A stretch of DNA of 33,640 nt from CAVHIG01 sp963636105. Its GTDB lineage: Bacteria > Bacillota > Clostridia > Peptostreptococcales > Anaerovoracaceae. The position numbers and the translations under genes were made by a program. A model generated the notes under the pieces. It was not told where the DNA came from, ran no database searches, and was given only the letters and a program-made list of their open reading frames with translations. This document shows, one piece after another, positions 22,767 to 31,255 of the stretch (within the stretch, counting starts at the first letter, position 1; every line of letters starts with the position of its first letter). The stretch is from NCBI GenBank assembly GCA_963636105.1, contig CAVHIG010000017.1:1-33640 (forward strand), given 5' to 3'.

Positions 22767-23279
22767 ATGCGATATAAGGTTACAAAAAAGCAAAAGAATA
22801 GCAAATATTGCGCTGTATGCGGTATTGAAAATCCTTTCGGCTTTGAGGCGCGCTTCTATGAGACGGAATCGAAGGAAGTGGTTGCGATATTTCAGACGAA
22901 ATTTTTGCAGCAAAGCTATCCTTCGAGAGTGCATGGCGGCATCATCTCGGCTATGCTGGATGAGATAATAGGCAGAGCGCTGTGGATAGATGATCCGGAC
23001 GGACTTGCCGTTACGGTCGAGCTTAGCTTGCGCTACAAGAAGCCTATCCCGCTTGATGAAACTTTGAAATGCGTGGGCCGCATTACAAGGAATACGCGCA
23101 AGATCTTCGAAGGCACGGGAGAGATTTACCTTCCGGACGGTAGCGTGGCAGTCGAGGCTAAAGGAAAATATTGGAAGATGACATCCAAGGAAATTGAAGG
23201 CGATGAGACTCTTGAGGCCGACATGGATGTATGGGTGATGCTTGATTCCGAGGAGGATCCGGAATATATAGAGATTTAG
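22767..23279 (+). CDS. PaaI-like hotdog-fold thioesterase
   Basis: Probable acyl-CoA or acyl-ACP thioesterase of the 4HBT superfamily. The central helix motif RVHGGIISAMLDEIIGRAL, then TVELSLRYKKPIPL and the strand ending GSVAVEAKGKY, are typical. It is 170 aa, slightly longer than the core family because of an N-terminal segment with a C-x2-C pair (KYCAVCGIENPFGFEARF), a feature seen in several clostridial members. ATG at 22767 follows a G-rich stretch with AAGG. It is transcribed alone ahead of the ribosomal cluster. Confidence 0.82.
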   Translation: MRYKVTKKQKNSKYCAVCGIENPFGFEARFYETESKEVVAIFQTKFLQQSYPSRVHGGIISAMLDEIIGRALWIDDPDGLAVTVELSLRYKKPIPLDETLKCVGRITRNTRKIFEGTGEIYLPDGSVAVEAKGKYWKMTSKEIEGDETLEADMDVWVMLDSEEDPEYIEI

Positions 23280-23289
23280 GCAAAAAACA

Positions 23290-23318
23290 TTGACAAAACA
23301 AGTTTTTTGTGTTATCCT
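23290..23318 (+). promoter_or_regulatory. promoter of rpmG-secE-nusG cluster
   Basis: TTGACA (23290-23295), 17-nt spacer, TATCCT (23313-23318). Confidence 0.8.
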
Positions 23319-23376
23319 ATTCAAGCGAATTTATGATTTTAAGCAGGTTCTGCATAATTTATAGGAGGTGGACGAC

Positions 23377-23538
23377 GTGGCAGCAGGTTCAAGAGTAAAA
23401 GTTACTTTGGCATGTACAGAGTGCAAGCAGAGAAACTACAATACCATGAAAAACAAGAAGAACGATCCTGATCGTATCGAGCTTAAGAAGTATTGCAAGT
23501 TCTGTAAGGATCACACTCTTCACAAAGAGACAAAATAA
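23377..23538 (+). CDS. rpmG: 50S ribosomal protein L33
   Basis: A 53-aa protein, MAAGSRVKVTLACTECKQRN followed by YNTMKNKKNDPDRIELKKYC and KFCKDHTLHKETK. Both CxxC pairs are present, so it is the zinc-binding (C+) form. It starts with GTG at 23377, after AGGAGGTG. secE follows after 14 nt, the usual order in Bacillota. Confidence 0.95.
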   Translation: MAAGSRVKVTLACTECKQRNYNTMKNKKNDPDRIELKKYCKFCKDHTLHKETK

Positions 23539-23552
23539 GGAGTGTAGGGTAA

Positions 23553-23801
23553 ATGGCACAGGAAAACGCGAAAAAGCCGGCAGCAAAGCCGGTAGTCCAA
23601 AACCGCAAGAGAGAGACGCTCGGCGAGCGGTGGAAGGGCATAAAGTTGGAAATGAAAAAGGTTGTATGGCCGACCAAGAAAGAGCTTGGCACTTTCACGG
23701 TAGTGGTTTTAGTGACCTGCGCATTTTTTGCACTTGCCTTTTGGGGACTTGATTCCGGAGTTTTGGCAGCTCTCAGAGCTGTACTTGGTATTACCATTTA
23801 A
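23553..23801 (+). CDS. secE: preprotein translocase subunit SecE
   Basis: Essential small subunit of the SecYEG channel. A basic N-terminus leads to the conserved amphipathic WKGIKLEMKKVVWPTKKEL, then one membrane helix (TFTVVVLVTCAFFALAFWGL). 82 aa is usual for Gram-positive SecE. It lies directly upstream of nusG. Confidence 0.95.
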   Translation: MAQENAKKPAAKPVVQNRKRETLGERWKGIKLEMKKVVWPTKKELGTFTVVVLVTCAFFALAFWGLDSGVLAALRAVLGITI

Positions 23802-23842
23802 GTAGGTATATCTAAAAAAACAGGTAATGAAAAGGGTACAAA

Positions 23843-24487
23843 ATGGCAGAGTTAGATAAGGAATTTGAGCTTGCGGGAGACGAGGCAGTTTCCGCGGAAG
23901 ACATAGGCGGAGGCGAAGACGAATCCCAAAAGGCCGGACTGGACTTGAGCTCGCTCAAGGGTCTCAGAGGAGATGGCGCCGCAAAATGGTATGTGGTGCA
24001 TACATACTCTGGACACGAAAACAAAGTAAAAGTAAATATCGAAAAGATGGTAGAGAACAGAGGCATGCAAGACCTTATTCTCAGCATAGTTGTGCCTACG
24101 GAAGAAAGAGTAGAGATAAAGGACGGGCAGCGCAAGGTAAAGACCAGAAAAATGTTTCCCGGCTATGTTATCATCAAGATGATAGTTACCAATGAATCGT
24201 GGTACCTCGTAAGAAACACGCAGGGCGTTACGGGCTTTGTAGGTCATGGTTCGGAGCCGATTCCGCTTTCCGACGAAGAGGTCAGAAGGATGGGAATCGA
24301 AAAAATTTACATCGATCTGGATGTGGAAGTTGGCGACAGCGTCAAGGTTATCAATGGACCGTTTGAGAGCTTCATGGGAGTTATCGAAGAGGTCAATATG
24401 GAAAAACAGACGATGAAGGTCAAGATTTCTATGTTCGGTAGAGATACGCCTGTCGAGCTTGAGTTCGACCAGGTAGAGAAAATATAG
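23843..24487 (+). CDS. nusG: transcription termination/antitermination protein NusG
   Basis: Binds RNA polymerase and links transcription to Rho or ribosomes. The NGN domain starts at KWYVVHTYSGHENKVK and contains RKMFPGYVIIKM; the KOW domain is VGDSVKVINGPFESFMGVIEEV. At 214 aa it is about 35-40 residues longer than B. subtilis NusG, the excess being an acidic N-terminal extension (about residues 1-48, rich in E, D and S). The cluster order supports the assignment. Confidence 0.95.
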   Translation: MAELDKEFELAGDEAVSAEDIGGGEDESQKAGLDLSSLKGLRGDGAAKWYVVHTYSGHENKVKVNIEKMVENRGMQDLILSIVVPTEERVEIKDGQRKVKTRKMFPGYVIIKMIVTNESWYLVRNTQGVTGFVGHGSEPIPLSDEEVRRMGIEKIYIDLDVEVGDSVKVINGPFESFMGVIEEVNMEKQTMKVKISMFGRDTPVELEFDQVEKI

Positions 24488-24535
24488 CTTGGCACGGCTT
24501 ATGCCAGGTAAAGCTAAGAAAGGAGAAGATACAAA

Positions 24536-24961
24536 ATGGCAAAGAAAGTAGAAGGCTTTATTAAGCTGCAGATTGCTGCAGGCGCAGCTACTCCTGCTCC
24601 TCCTGTAGGTCCTGCTCTTGGTCAGAAGGGTGTAAATATCATGGACTTCTGCAAGCAGTTCAACGCAAGGACAGCTGATCAGAGCGGAATGGTTATTCCG
24701 GTAGTAATCACAGTATATGCCGACAGATCCTTCACATTCGTATGCAAGACACCTCCAGCAGCTGTACTTATCAAGAAGGCAGCAGGTATAGAGACTGCGT
24801 CCGGCGAACCGAATAAAAAGAAGGTAGCGACTATTACTTTGGCTCAGGCTCAGGAAATCGCCGCAAAGAAAATGCCGGATCTCAATGCTGCAAGCCTTGA
24901 ATCAGCTACAGAGATGATCAAGGGTACTGCAAGAAGCATGGGAGTACTTGTAGAAGGTTAA
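24536..24961 (+). CDS. rplK: 50S ribosomal protein L11
   Basis: Binds 23S rRNA at the GTPase-associated centre. The 141-aa protein shows QIAAGAATPAPPVGPALGQ, GVNIMDFCKQFNA and the C-terminal KMPDLNAASLESA of the rRNA-binding domain. AAGGAG lies before the ATG. Confidence 0.97.
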   Translation: MAKKVEGFIKLQIAAGAATPAPPVGPALGQKGVNIMDFCKQFNARTADQSGMVIPVVITVYADRSFTFVCKTPPAAVLIKKAAGIETASGEPNKKKVATITLAQAQEIAAKKMPDLNAASLESATEMIKGTARSMGVLVEG

Positions 24962-25028
24962 TTAAAAGTGGGAGGCTGTGAAGCGAAAAGATTCGCGGAG
25001 CCGTTTGTACCAGGAAAGGATTTTGAAA

Positions 25029-25724
25029 ATGCCTAAAAGAGGTAAGAAGTATTTAGAGGCTGCAAAGGCTTACGACAGACAGAATCTGTACGAGGCAAAG
25101 GAAGCACTCGAACTCGCCGTAAAGACGGCACACGCAAAGTTTGATGAGACAGTAGAAGTACATATCAAGCTCGGCGTAGACGGAAGACACGCTGACCAGC
25201 AGGTAAGAGGCGCTATCGTTCTTCCACACGGCACAGGTAAGACAAAGAAGGTTTTGGTCTTTGCTAAGGGTCCAAAGGCTCAGGAAGCTGAGGAAGCAGG
25301 CGCTGATTTTGTAGGTGCTGAGGATATGGCAGAAAAGATCAAGAACGAAAACTGGTTTGATTATGACGTAGTCGTAGCTACTCCTGATATGATGGGTGTT
25401 GTAGGTAGACTTGGTAAGATTCTGGGACCTAAGGGCCTCATGCCAAACCCGAAGTCAGGTACTGTAACTATGGACGTTGCCAAGGCTTTGGAAGAGATCA
25501 AAGCAGGTAAAGTTGAGTACAGACTCGACAAGACAAATATCATACACACACCGATCGGAAAGGTTTCCTTCGGAGCAGATAAGCTTTCAGACAACTTCAA
25601 CGCACTGCTTGAAGCTATCATCAAGGCAAAGCCATCCGCAGCAAAGGGTCAGTATCTGAGAAGCGTAACCGTAGCATCCACTATGGGAAATGGTATCAAG
25701 ATCAACCCTGCAAAGCTCGGTTAG
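25029..25724 (+). CDS. rplA: 50S ribosomal protein L1
   Basis: L1 stalk protein. I chose ATG at 25029 (MPKRGKKYLEAAKAYD), which has AAAGGA upstream and gives the usual 231 aa; a longer open frame from 24978 adds a non-conserved leader. Motifs include KFDETVEVHIKLGVD, GKILGPKGLMPNPKSGTV and the C-terminal SVTVASTMGNGIKINP. L1 often represses its own operon, but no L1-type site was identified with confidence in the 67-nt gap. Confidence 0.96.
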   Translation: MPKRGKKYLEAAKAYDRQNLYEAKEALELAVKTAHAKFDETVEVHIKLGVDGRHADQQVRGAIVLPHGTGKTKKVLVFAKGPKAQEAEEAGADFVGAEDMAEKIKNENWFDYDVVVATPDMMGVVGRLGKILGPKGLMPNPKSGTVTMDVAKALEEIKAGKVEYRLDKTNIIHTPIGKVSFGADKLSDNFNALLEAIIKAKPSAAKGQYLRSVTVASTMGNGIKINPAKLG

Positions 25725-25750
25725 TAGTATAGATATCCAAATAAGAAATC

Positions 25751-25857
25751 AACACCGTAGACAGCGGGTGCCTGAGAAGGCTTAATTTCCCGCCGAGGTA
25801 CAATATAAAAATATTGTCCTCGCAAGGGTGCGGCTGCGCATGAGCGGGGACTTTTTT
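25751..25857 (+). promoter_or_regulatory. L10-type ribosomal protein leader with attenuator
   Basis: CCGTAGACAGCGGGTGCC (from about 25755) and TTAATTTCCCGCCGAGGT match the conserved core of the Bacillota L10 leader. It is followed by a terminator: GTCCTCGC (25816-25823), GCGGGGAC (25844-25851), then six T. L10, or L10-L12, bound to the leader is expected to reduce transcription into rplJ-rplL. Confidence 0.85.
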
Positions 25858-25917
25858 GTGGAGTACCATATATCATGAGACTGAGATCGGTCAGTCAAAG
25901 AAAGGAGATAAAAAAGC

Positions 25918-26415
25918 ATGTCAGTAGAAGCAAAACAGGCAAAACAGGTTGTAATCGACGAGATCAAGGGAAAGCTTGAAAATGCTCAGTCTGTAGTTGT
26001 TATCGACTATATCGGTACTACTGTAGAGCAGGCTGATGCTATGAGAAAGAAGCTTCGTGAAGCAAACGTAGATTACACTGTATACAAGAATACATTAGTA
26101 AAGAGAGCTATCGAAGGTACAAAGTATGAGCCGCTTGCACAGGTTCTGGACGGACCGAGTGCATTCGCAATTTCTCAGGAAGATGCGACTACTCCTGCAA
26201 GAGTACTCAGCGAAGTTATCAAAGACTACAAGAAGATGGCATTCAAGGCAGGAGTTGTAGAAGGTACTTACTATGATGCAGCAGGCATCGAAGTAATCGC
26301 TTCCATCCCACCGAGAGATCAGCTCATCGCAAAGTTTATGGGAAGCATTCAGTCACCGGTATCCAAGGTGGTACGTACTTTCCAGGCTATCGCAGACGCA
26401 AAGGCAGAGGCATAA
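25918..26415 (+). CDS. rplJ: 50S ribosomal protein L10
   Basis: Base of the L7/L12 stalk. The N-terminal rRNA-binding domain has AKQVVIDEIKGKLENAQSVV, YTVYKNTLVKRAIEGT and GPSAFAISQED; the C-terminal helix that carries L7/L12 dimers ends the protein. 165 aa is normal. GAAAGGAG precedes the ATG. Confidence 0.96.
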   Translation: MSVEAKQAKQVVIDEIKGKLENAQSVVVIDYIGTTVEQADAMRKKLREANVDYTVYKNTLVKRAIEGTKYEPLAQVLDGPSAFAISQEDATTPARVLSEVIKDYKKMAFKAGVVEGTYYDAAGIEVIASIPPRDQLIAKFMGSIQSPVSKVVRTFQAIADAKAEA

Positions 26416-26574
26416 TGACGCAGGAGTCTTCAGACTCTCGCGTAAACTGCGGAGCGCGGCGTGATGACGCCGTTTCCGCGAAAAGACGAATATCGTGCCG
26501 GTAAATACAGGCCGGCGAAACATGCCGCAAAATAAATTCGGACGCGGCGAAAAAAACAGAAAAGGAGAATAAAA
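26416..26574 (+). other. rplJ-rplL spacer with hairpin and motif copy
   Basis: A GC-rich imperfect hairpin (about 26449-26479) pairs GCGGA with TTCCGC and GGCGT with ACGCC. It includes a 12/13 match to the 13-mer motif (26468-26480). No T tract follows, so it may be an RNA processing site or partial attenuator that sets the L10 to L12 ratio. Confidence 0.5.
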
Positions 26575-26940
26575 ATGAATAAGGATCAAATTATCGAAGC
26601 TATAAAAGCGATGACAGTTTTGGAATTGAACGAGCTCGTAAAGGCTTGTGAAGAAGAGTTTGGCGTAAGCGCAGCTGCTCCTGTAGCTGTAGTAGCTGGT
26701 GGTGCTGCTGGTGGCGCTGAGGAAGAGCAGACTGAGTTTACTGCAGTTCTTGCTGAAGTAGGCGGCGAGAAGATCAAGGTTATCAAGGTTGTAAGAGAGA
26801 TCACTGGTCTTGGCCTCAAGGAAGCAAAGGAACTCGTAGACGGAGCTCCAAAGCCAATCAAGGAAGGCATCGAGAAGGCAGAGGCAGAGGCTATCAAGGC
26901 TCAGCTCGAGGAAGTAGGAGCAAAGGTAGAGCTCAAGTAG
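26575..26940 (+). CDS. rplL: 50S ribosomal protein L7/L12
   Basis: Stalk protein present in several copies per ribosome. N-terminal dimerisation helix (IEAIKAMTVLELNELVKACE), Ala/Gly-rich hinge (about 35-53) and the globular domain with KIKVIKVVREITGLGLKEAK. 121 aa is usual. AAAAGGAG precedes the ATG. rpoB, which follows rplL in most bacteria, is not downstream in this window. Confidence 0.97.
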   Translation: MNKDQIIEAIKAMTVLELNELVKACEEEFGVSAAAPVAVVAGGAAGGAEEEQTEFTAVLAEVGGEKIKVIKVVREITGLGLKEAKELVDGAPKPIKEGIEKAEAEAIKAQLEEVGAKVELK

Positions 26941-26969
26941 TTTCAGACTTTGATTTGATTACAAAAGCA

Positions 26970-26998
26970 TTGACGGAGCCGGCGAAATCGGTTAAAAT
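26970..26998 (+). promoter_or_regulatory. promoter of riboswitch-ATPase transcript
   Basis: TTGACG (26970-26975), 17-nt spacer, TAAAAT (26993-26998); predicted start about 10 nt before the riboswitch. Confidence 0.75.
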
Positions 26999-27007
26999 AG
27001 CATAGAT

Positions 27008-27155
27008 AAAAGGGAGTAACCGGCATCTGTTATTCTATTTCATGGGAAAGCGGATGTTTGCGATGTCGTCAGTACGATGAGAGATCATCCGTATCGCAAT
27101 GAAATGGTGAGACTTTTATTGCATGTCTTTTGATGTGCAATAAAAGTCTCTTTTT
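27008..27155 (+). promoter_or_regulatory. yybP-ykoY-type (manganese) riboswitch
   Basis: AAAGGGAGTAACC at the 5' side, TCGTCAGTACGA in the middle, and ATGGTGAGACTTTTATTG at the 3' side match the conserved blocks of the yybP-ykoY family. The 3' part is an intrinsic terminator: GAGACTTTTATTGCA (27109-27123) pairs perfectly with TGCAATAAAAGTCTC (27136-27150), followed by T5. By family, manganese binding would free transcription of the downstream ATPase. The 336-nt gap 26941-27276 contains little else. Confidence 0.8.
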
Positions 27156-27276
27156 GTTTGGTGAGTCCAAGTGAAAATCTGTGGAAGAAGCTAGGATGCT
27201 TGCCAATAAAAGTTATATTTAAAGAATTTATGTAAGTTATGTAAGTAAAACGTGTATAAGGAAAGGAGGAATTAGA

Positions 27277-29832
27277 ATGCTTACAAAAGAGCAAGCGAGC
27301 GAAAACCTGAAAAAATATGGTCCAAATGAGCTTGAAGAAGGCGAAAAGAAAAGCACTTTTCAGATATTTTTGGAGCAATTCAAGGATTTTCTCGTAATCA
27401 TACTTATTATCTCCGCGATAGTTTCGGGCTTTCTCGGCGATGTGCAGAGCGCGATCGTAATTTTTGTAGTCATCACGATGAATGCGATTTTGGGCACTGC
27501 CCAGACCTTGAAGGCAGAGCAGTCGCTAAATAGCCTAAAGAAGCTCTCTGCGCCTGAGGCAAAGGTAATTCGTGATGGTCAGCTTATGAAGATACCTGCC
27601 AGAGAAGTGACGGTAGGTGATGAGGCGATTATAGAGGCAGGAGATATGATTCCCGCGGACGGTAAATTGCTTTCGGTCGCAAGCCTAAAGGTGGACGAAA
27701 GTGCATTGACGGGAGAGAGCCTTCCTGTAGAAAAATCACTGGATGAGGTGCCGGAGGGCGCGGCTCTCGGGGATCAGACAAATCGCGTATTTTCGGGCAG
27801 CTTTGCGACCTACGGAAGAGCAAATTTTGAGGTTACTTCTGTCGGAATGCAGACAGAAGTCGGCAAAATCGCAGGCCTTTTGAAGAGCGCATCGGATAAG
27901 CAGACTCCGCTGCAAAAGAATCTGGACGACTTCGGAAAGAAGCTTTCGCTCGCAATACTCGTATTTTGCGGAATTCTCTTTGCCATCAGCATGGTGCGCG
28001 GCGAATCCTTTGTGGATGCCTTCCTCTTCGCGGTAGCCCTCGCCGTTGCCGCAATTCCTGAAGCCCTGAGCTCTATCGTAACGATAGTTCTCTCCTTCGG
28101 AACGCAGAAGATGGCAAACGAAAACGCGATTATCAGAAAGCTGCAGGCAGTGGAAGGACTTGGCAGCGTATCCATTATTTGCTCGGACAAGACGGGCACG
28201 CTGACTCAAAATAAGATGACGGTCGAGGACTATTATGTGAATGCCAAGCATATCAGCGCGGAGGACATAGATCCTGCCGACGCGGCGCAGCGGAAGCTTA
28301 TGGAATTCAGCATGCTTTGCAATGACTCGACAAATCGCGACGGCAAGGAGCTCGGAGACCCTACGGAGACAGCGCTGATCAATGTCGGCTTGCGTGTCGG
28401 TGTGGATTATGAGGCAGTACGCGAGGCGTATCCGAGACTTTCGGAGGTACCTTTTGACAGCGATAGAAAGCTGATGTCCACAGAGCATTTTATGGACGGA
28501 AAGTATGTCGTAGTTGTGAAGGGCGCGGTCGATGTGCTGCTCGGGCGTGTAAGGCGCATAGAAGAGGGCGGCGTAGTGCGCGAGATTACGCCGGATGATA
28601 CAAAGCAGATAGAAGCCAATAATGAGCACCTTTCGGAAAACGGTCTCAGAGTGCTGGCCTTTGCATATAAGTGCATGGATGAAAAGCGCGATCTGGGCCT
28701 TGAGGATGAGTATGACTTCACCTTCCTGGGACTGATCGCTATGATGGATCCACCGCGCGTGGAGTCGAGAGACGCCGTTTCCGCATGCGTAAGCGCCGGA
28801 ATAAAGCCGATCATGATTACGGGAGACCACAAGGTGACGGCGGCTGCCATCGCAAAGAGGATAGGCATTTTGAAGGACAATTCCGAGGCTTGCGACGGTG
28901 CGGCGATTGAGAATCTGAGCGACGATCAATTGCGTGAATTTGTGCCTAAGATTTCGGTCTATGCGAGGGTGTCTCCGGAGCATAAGATACGTATAGTGCG
29001 CGCATGGCAGGAGCGCGGAAACATCGTGGCGATGACCGGCGACGGGGTCAATGACGCTCCGGCGCTCAAGCAGGCTGATATCGGCGTGGCTATGGGCATC
29101 ACGGGCAGCGAGGTCGCAAAGGACGCGGCGGCGATGGTGCTGACCGATGACAATTTTGCGACGATTGTGAAGGCGGTCGAAAACGGACGAAATCTCTATA
29201 AGAATATAAAGAATTCGATTCAATTTTTGCTTTCGGGAAATTTCGCGGCGATTCTTGCGGTTTTGTGCGCGTCGCTTGCGAGCCTTCCTGTGCCTTTTGC
29301 GCCGGTGCATCTGCTCTTTATAAATCTTTTGACGGACAGCCTGCCGGCGATTGCGCTGGGACTTGAGCCGCATAGCGCGGATGTCATGAAGGAGAAGCCG
29401 CGCGCGATGGGCGAGTCGATTTTGACAAAGCCTTTCCTTGCAAGCATTGGAATTGAGGGCCTTTGCATAGGAATTATGACGATGACGGCCTTTATGATAG
29501 GATATGCGGATGGCAATGCATTGCTTGCGAGCACGATGGCCTTTGGTACGCTGTGCAGCAGCAGACTTGTACACGGCTTCAATTGCAAGTCAAACAGGCC
29601 AGTGATTTTCACAAGGAAATTCTGGAATAATCTGTATCTCTTCGGCGCCTTTGTGCTGGGAATATTGCTCATCACGGGCGTATTGATGATTCCGGCGCTG
29701 GATGGCATATTCAAGGTACAGACCTTGACAATCACGCAGCTCTTTACGGTATACGGCCTTGCGCTTTTGAATCTCCCGATAATCCAGGGCCTGAAGTGGA
29801 TTAGGAATAGGAAAAAAGAAAGGTACGAATAA
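27277..29832 (+). CDS. P2-type cation-transporting ATPase, probably Mn/Ca export
   Basis: An ATP-driven cation pump of 851 aa. The actuator motif LTGESLPVEK, phosphorylation site CSDKTGTLTQNKM, MITGDHKVTAAAIAKRIGI and hinge TGDGVNDAPALKQADIGVAMG are all intact, with about ten membrane segments. The M4 motif is AAIPEALSSIV rather than the PEGLP of classical SERCA-type pumps. AAAGGAGG precedes ATG at 27277. The manganese-type riboswitch upstream argues for Mn2+ (or mixed Mn/Ca) efflux as its task. It is followed after 1 nt by an aminopeptidase gene, so the two share a transcript. Confidence 0.9.
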   Translation: MLTKEQASENLKKYGPNELEEGEKKSTFQIFLEQFKDFLVIILIISAIVSGFLGDVQSAIVIFVVITMNAILGTAQTLKAEQSLNSLKKLSAPEAKVIRDGQLMKIPAREVTVGDEAIIEAGDMIPADGKLLSVASLKVDESALTGESLPVEKSLDEVPEGAALGDQTNRVFSGSFATYGRANFEVTSVGMQTEVGKIAGLLKSASDKQTPLQKNLDDFGKKLSLAILVFCGILFAISMVRGESFVDAFLFAVALAVAAIPEALSSIVTIVLSFGTQKMANENAIIRKLQAVEGLGSVSIICSDKTGTLTQNKMTVEDYYVNAKHISAEDIDPADAAQRKLMEFSMLCNDSTNRDGKELGDPTETALINVGLRVGVDYEAVREAYPRLSEVPFDSDRKLMSTEHFMDGKYVVVVKGAVDVLLGRVRRIEEGGVVREITPDDTKQIEANNEHLSENGLRVLAFAYKCMDEKRDLGLEDEYDFTFLGLIAMMDPPRVESRDAVSACVSAGIKPIMITGDHKVTAAAIAKRIGILKDNSEACDGAAIENLSDDQLREFVPKISVYARVSPEHKIRIVRAWQERGNIVAMTGDGVNDAPALKQADIGVAMGITGSEVAKDAAAMVLTDDNFATIVKAVENGRNLYKNIKNSIQFLLSGNFAAILAVLCASLASLPVPFAPVHLLFINLLTDSLPAIALGLEPHSADVMKEKPRAMGESILTKPFLASIGIEGLCIGIMTMTAFMIGYADGNALLASTMAFGTLCSSRLVHGFNCKSNRPVIFTRKFWNNLYLFGAFVLGILLITGVLMIPALDGIFKVQTLTITQLFTVYGLALLNLPIIQGLKWIRNRKKERYE

Positions 29833-29833
29833 A

Positions 29834-31144
29834 ATGCAATACAATTACACAGACCGCCTGCTCGACTTCATACAGGCATCACCGAGCTGCTTCCATGTGG
29901 TCGAAAATTTTGCCGAAATGCTGAGAAAAGGCGGATATATCGAGCTTTTTGAAGCGCGGAGCTGGGAGCTTTCCCGCGGAGGAAAATATTTTGTCCGCCG
30001 CAACGGCTCATCGATCATAGCTTTTCGCCTTCCTGAGGCCGAGCCGATAGGCTTCATGATGGCTGCGGCTCACAGCGATTCGCCGACCTTCAAGGTGAAG
30101 GCAAATCCCGAAAAGACTTCGGACGCGTATGTGCAGCTCAATACCGAGAAATACGGCGGTATGCTCATGGCGACCTGGTTTGACAGGCCTCTCAGCGTCG
30201 CAGGCCGGCTCATCACCTGCGAGGATGGCAAGCTAAGGACAAAGCTGGTGAATGTCGACCGTGATCTGCTCGTCATCCCGAGCGTCGCGATACACATGAA
30301 CCGCACCGCAAACGAAGGCATAAAGTACTCCGCCGCAGTTGATACCATCCCTCTATACGGCTCCGCTGAAAGCGCTGGAAGCTTTTCTAAGCTCATTGCG
30401 GAAACGGCGGGGGTCTCCGAGAAGAGCGTAGTCGGCAGCGATTTGTTTTTGTACTGCCGCGGAAGGGGCACACAGCTGGGCGCGGAGGGTGAGTTTGTCA
30501 TCTCGCCTAAGCTCGACGATTTGCAATGCGCCTTCGGCTGCATGGAAGGCTTTATGAACTCTAAGGACGGTGAAGCGATTCCGGTATGCTGCGTATTTGA
30601 CAATGAGGAAGTGGGCAGTGAGACAAAGCAGGGCGCGGCGTCTTCATTTTTGCGTGATACCCTGCAGAGAATTTGCCTTCTTTCGGGTTATGACGATGAG
30701 CGTCTGCGCAGGCTGCTTGCACAAAGCTTCTTTGTCTCCGCGGACAATGCTCACGCAAAGCATCCTAATCATCCGGAGTATGCCGACCGTCTCAACTGTC
30801 CGCTTATAGGCGGCGGTATTGTCGTGAAGTATCACGCAAACCAGTATTATGCAACGGATGGCGTCTCCTCGGCTATTTTCAGGCAAATCTGCAGCGAAGC
30901 AGGAGTCAAGGTGCAGACCTTTGCGAATCGCTCGGATCTTCAGAGCGGCTCTACGCTCGGCAGCCTCGCAAATGTGCTGGTTCCGGTGAAAACTGTGGAC
31001 ATCGGGCTTCCTCAGCTTGCCATGCATTCTGCCTGGGAGACAGGCGGCACGCGGGATTTCGAGGATCTGTGCAAGCTTATGAAGCTCTACTTTTCACGGA
31101 GCATATGTGAGGACAGCGAGGGCGGAATAGAGATAATAAGCTAA
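29834..31144 (+). CDS. M18 family metallo-aminopeptidase
   Basis: Dodecameric zinc aminopeptidase acting on acidic or other N-terminal residues; cytosolic. The metal and active-site motifs are AAAHSDSPTFKVK, VFDNEEVGSETKQGA, SADNAHAKHPNHPE, IGGGIVVKYHANQ and AMHSAWETGG. 436 aa fits the ApeB/DAP class. The ATG is one base after the ATPase stop. Metal dependence (Zn, Co, Mn) may explain why it shares a manganese-responsive transcript, but this is inference. One exact 13-mer motif lies at 30397-30409. Confidence 0.92.
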   Translation: MQYNYTDRLLDFIQASPSCFHVVENFAEMLRKGGYIELFEARSWELSRGGKYFVRRNGSSIIAFRLPEAEPIGFMMAAAHSDSPTFKVKANPEKTSDAYVQLNTEKYGGMLMATWFDRPLSVAGRLITCEDGKLRTKLVNVDRDLLVIPSVAIHMNRTANEGIKYSAAVDTIPLYGSAESAGSFSKLIAETAGVSEKSVVGSDLFLYCRGRGTQLGAEGEFVISPKLDDLQCAFGCMEGFMNSKDGEAIPVCCVFDNEEVGSETKQGAASSFLRDTLQRICLLSGYDDERLRRLLAQSFFVSADNAHAKHPNHPEYADRLNCPLIGGGIVVKYHANQYYATDGVSSAIFRQICSEAGVKVQTFANRSDLQSGSTLGSLANVLVPVKTVDIGLPQLAMHSAWETGGTRDFEDLCKLMKLYFSRSICEDSEGGIEIIS

Positions 31145-31161
31145 GAAGAATATCTTAAAAA

Positions 31162-31202
31162 GAAATGGCGAACAGTGCTGTCAAAAGCTTGTTCGCCATT
31201 TC
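31162..31202. terminator. bidirectional terminator
   Basis: A perfect 13-bp stem, GAAATGGCGAACA (31162-31174) and TGTTCGCCATTTC (31190-31202). A-rich upstream and moderately T-rich downstream, between convergent genes. Confidence 0.8.
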
Positions 31203-31255
31203 CTTGCTTCGTTTTATTCTACTCGGTCTTGCAATGTTTCGGATGTATTTCGGTT

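Noticed and set aside
27736..29574. A 612-codon open frame antisense to the P-type ATPase
   Set aside because: Composition rich in R, H, C and Y is typical of an antisense shadow; the plus-strand frame has all P-type ATPase motifs.
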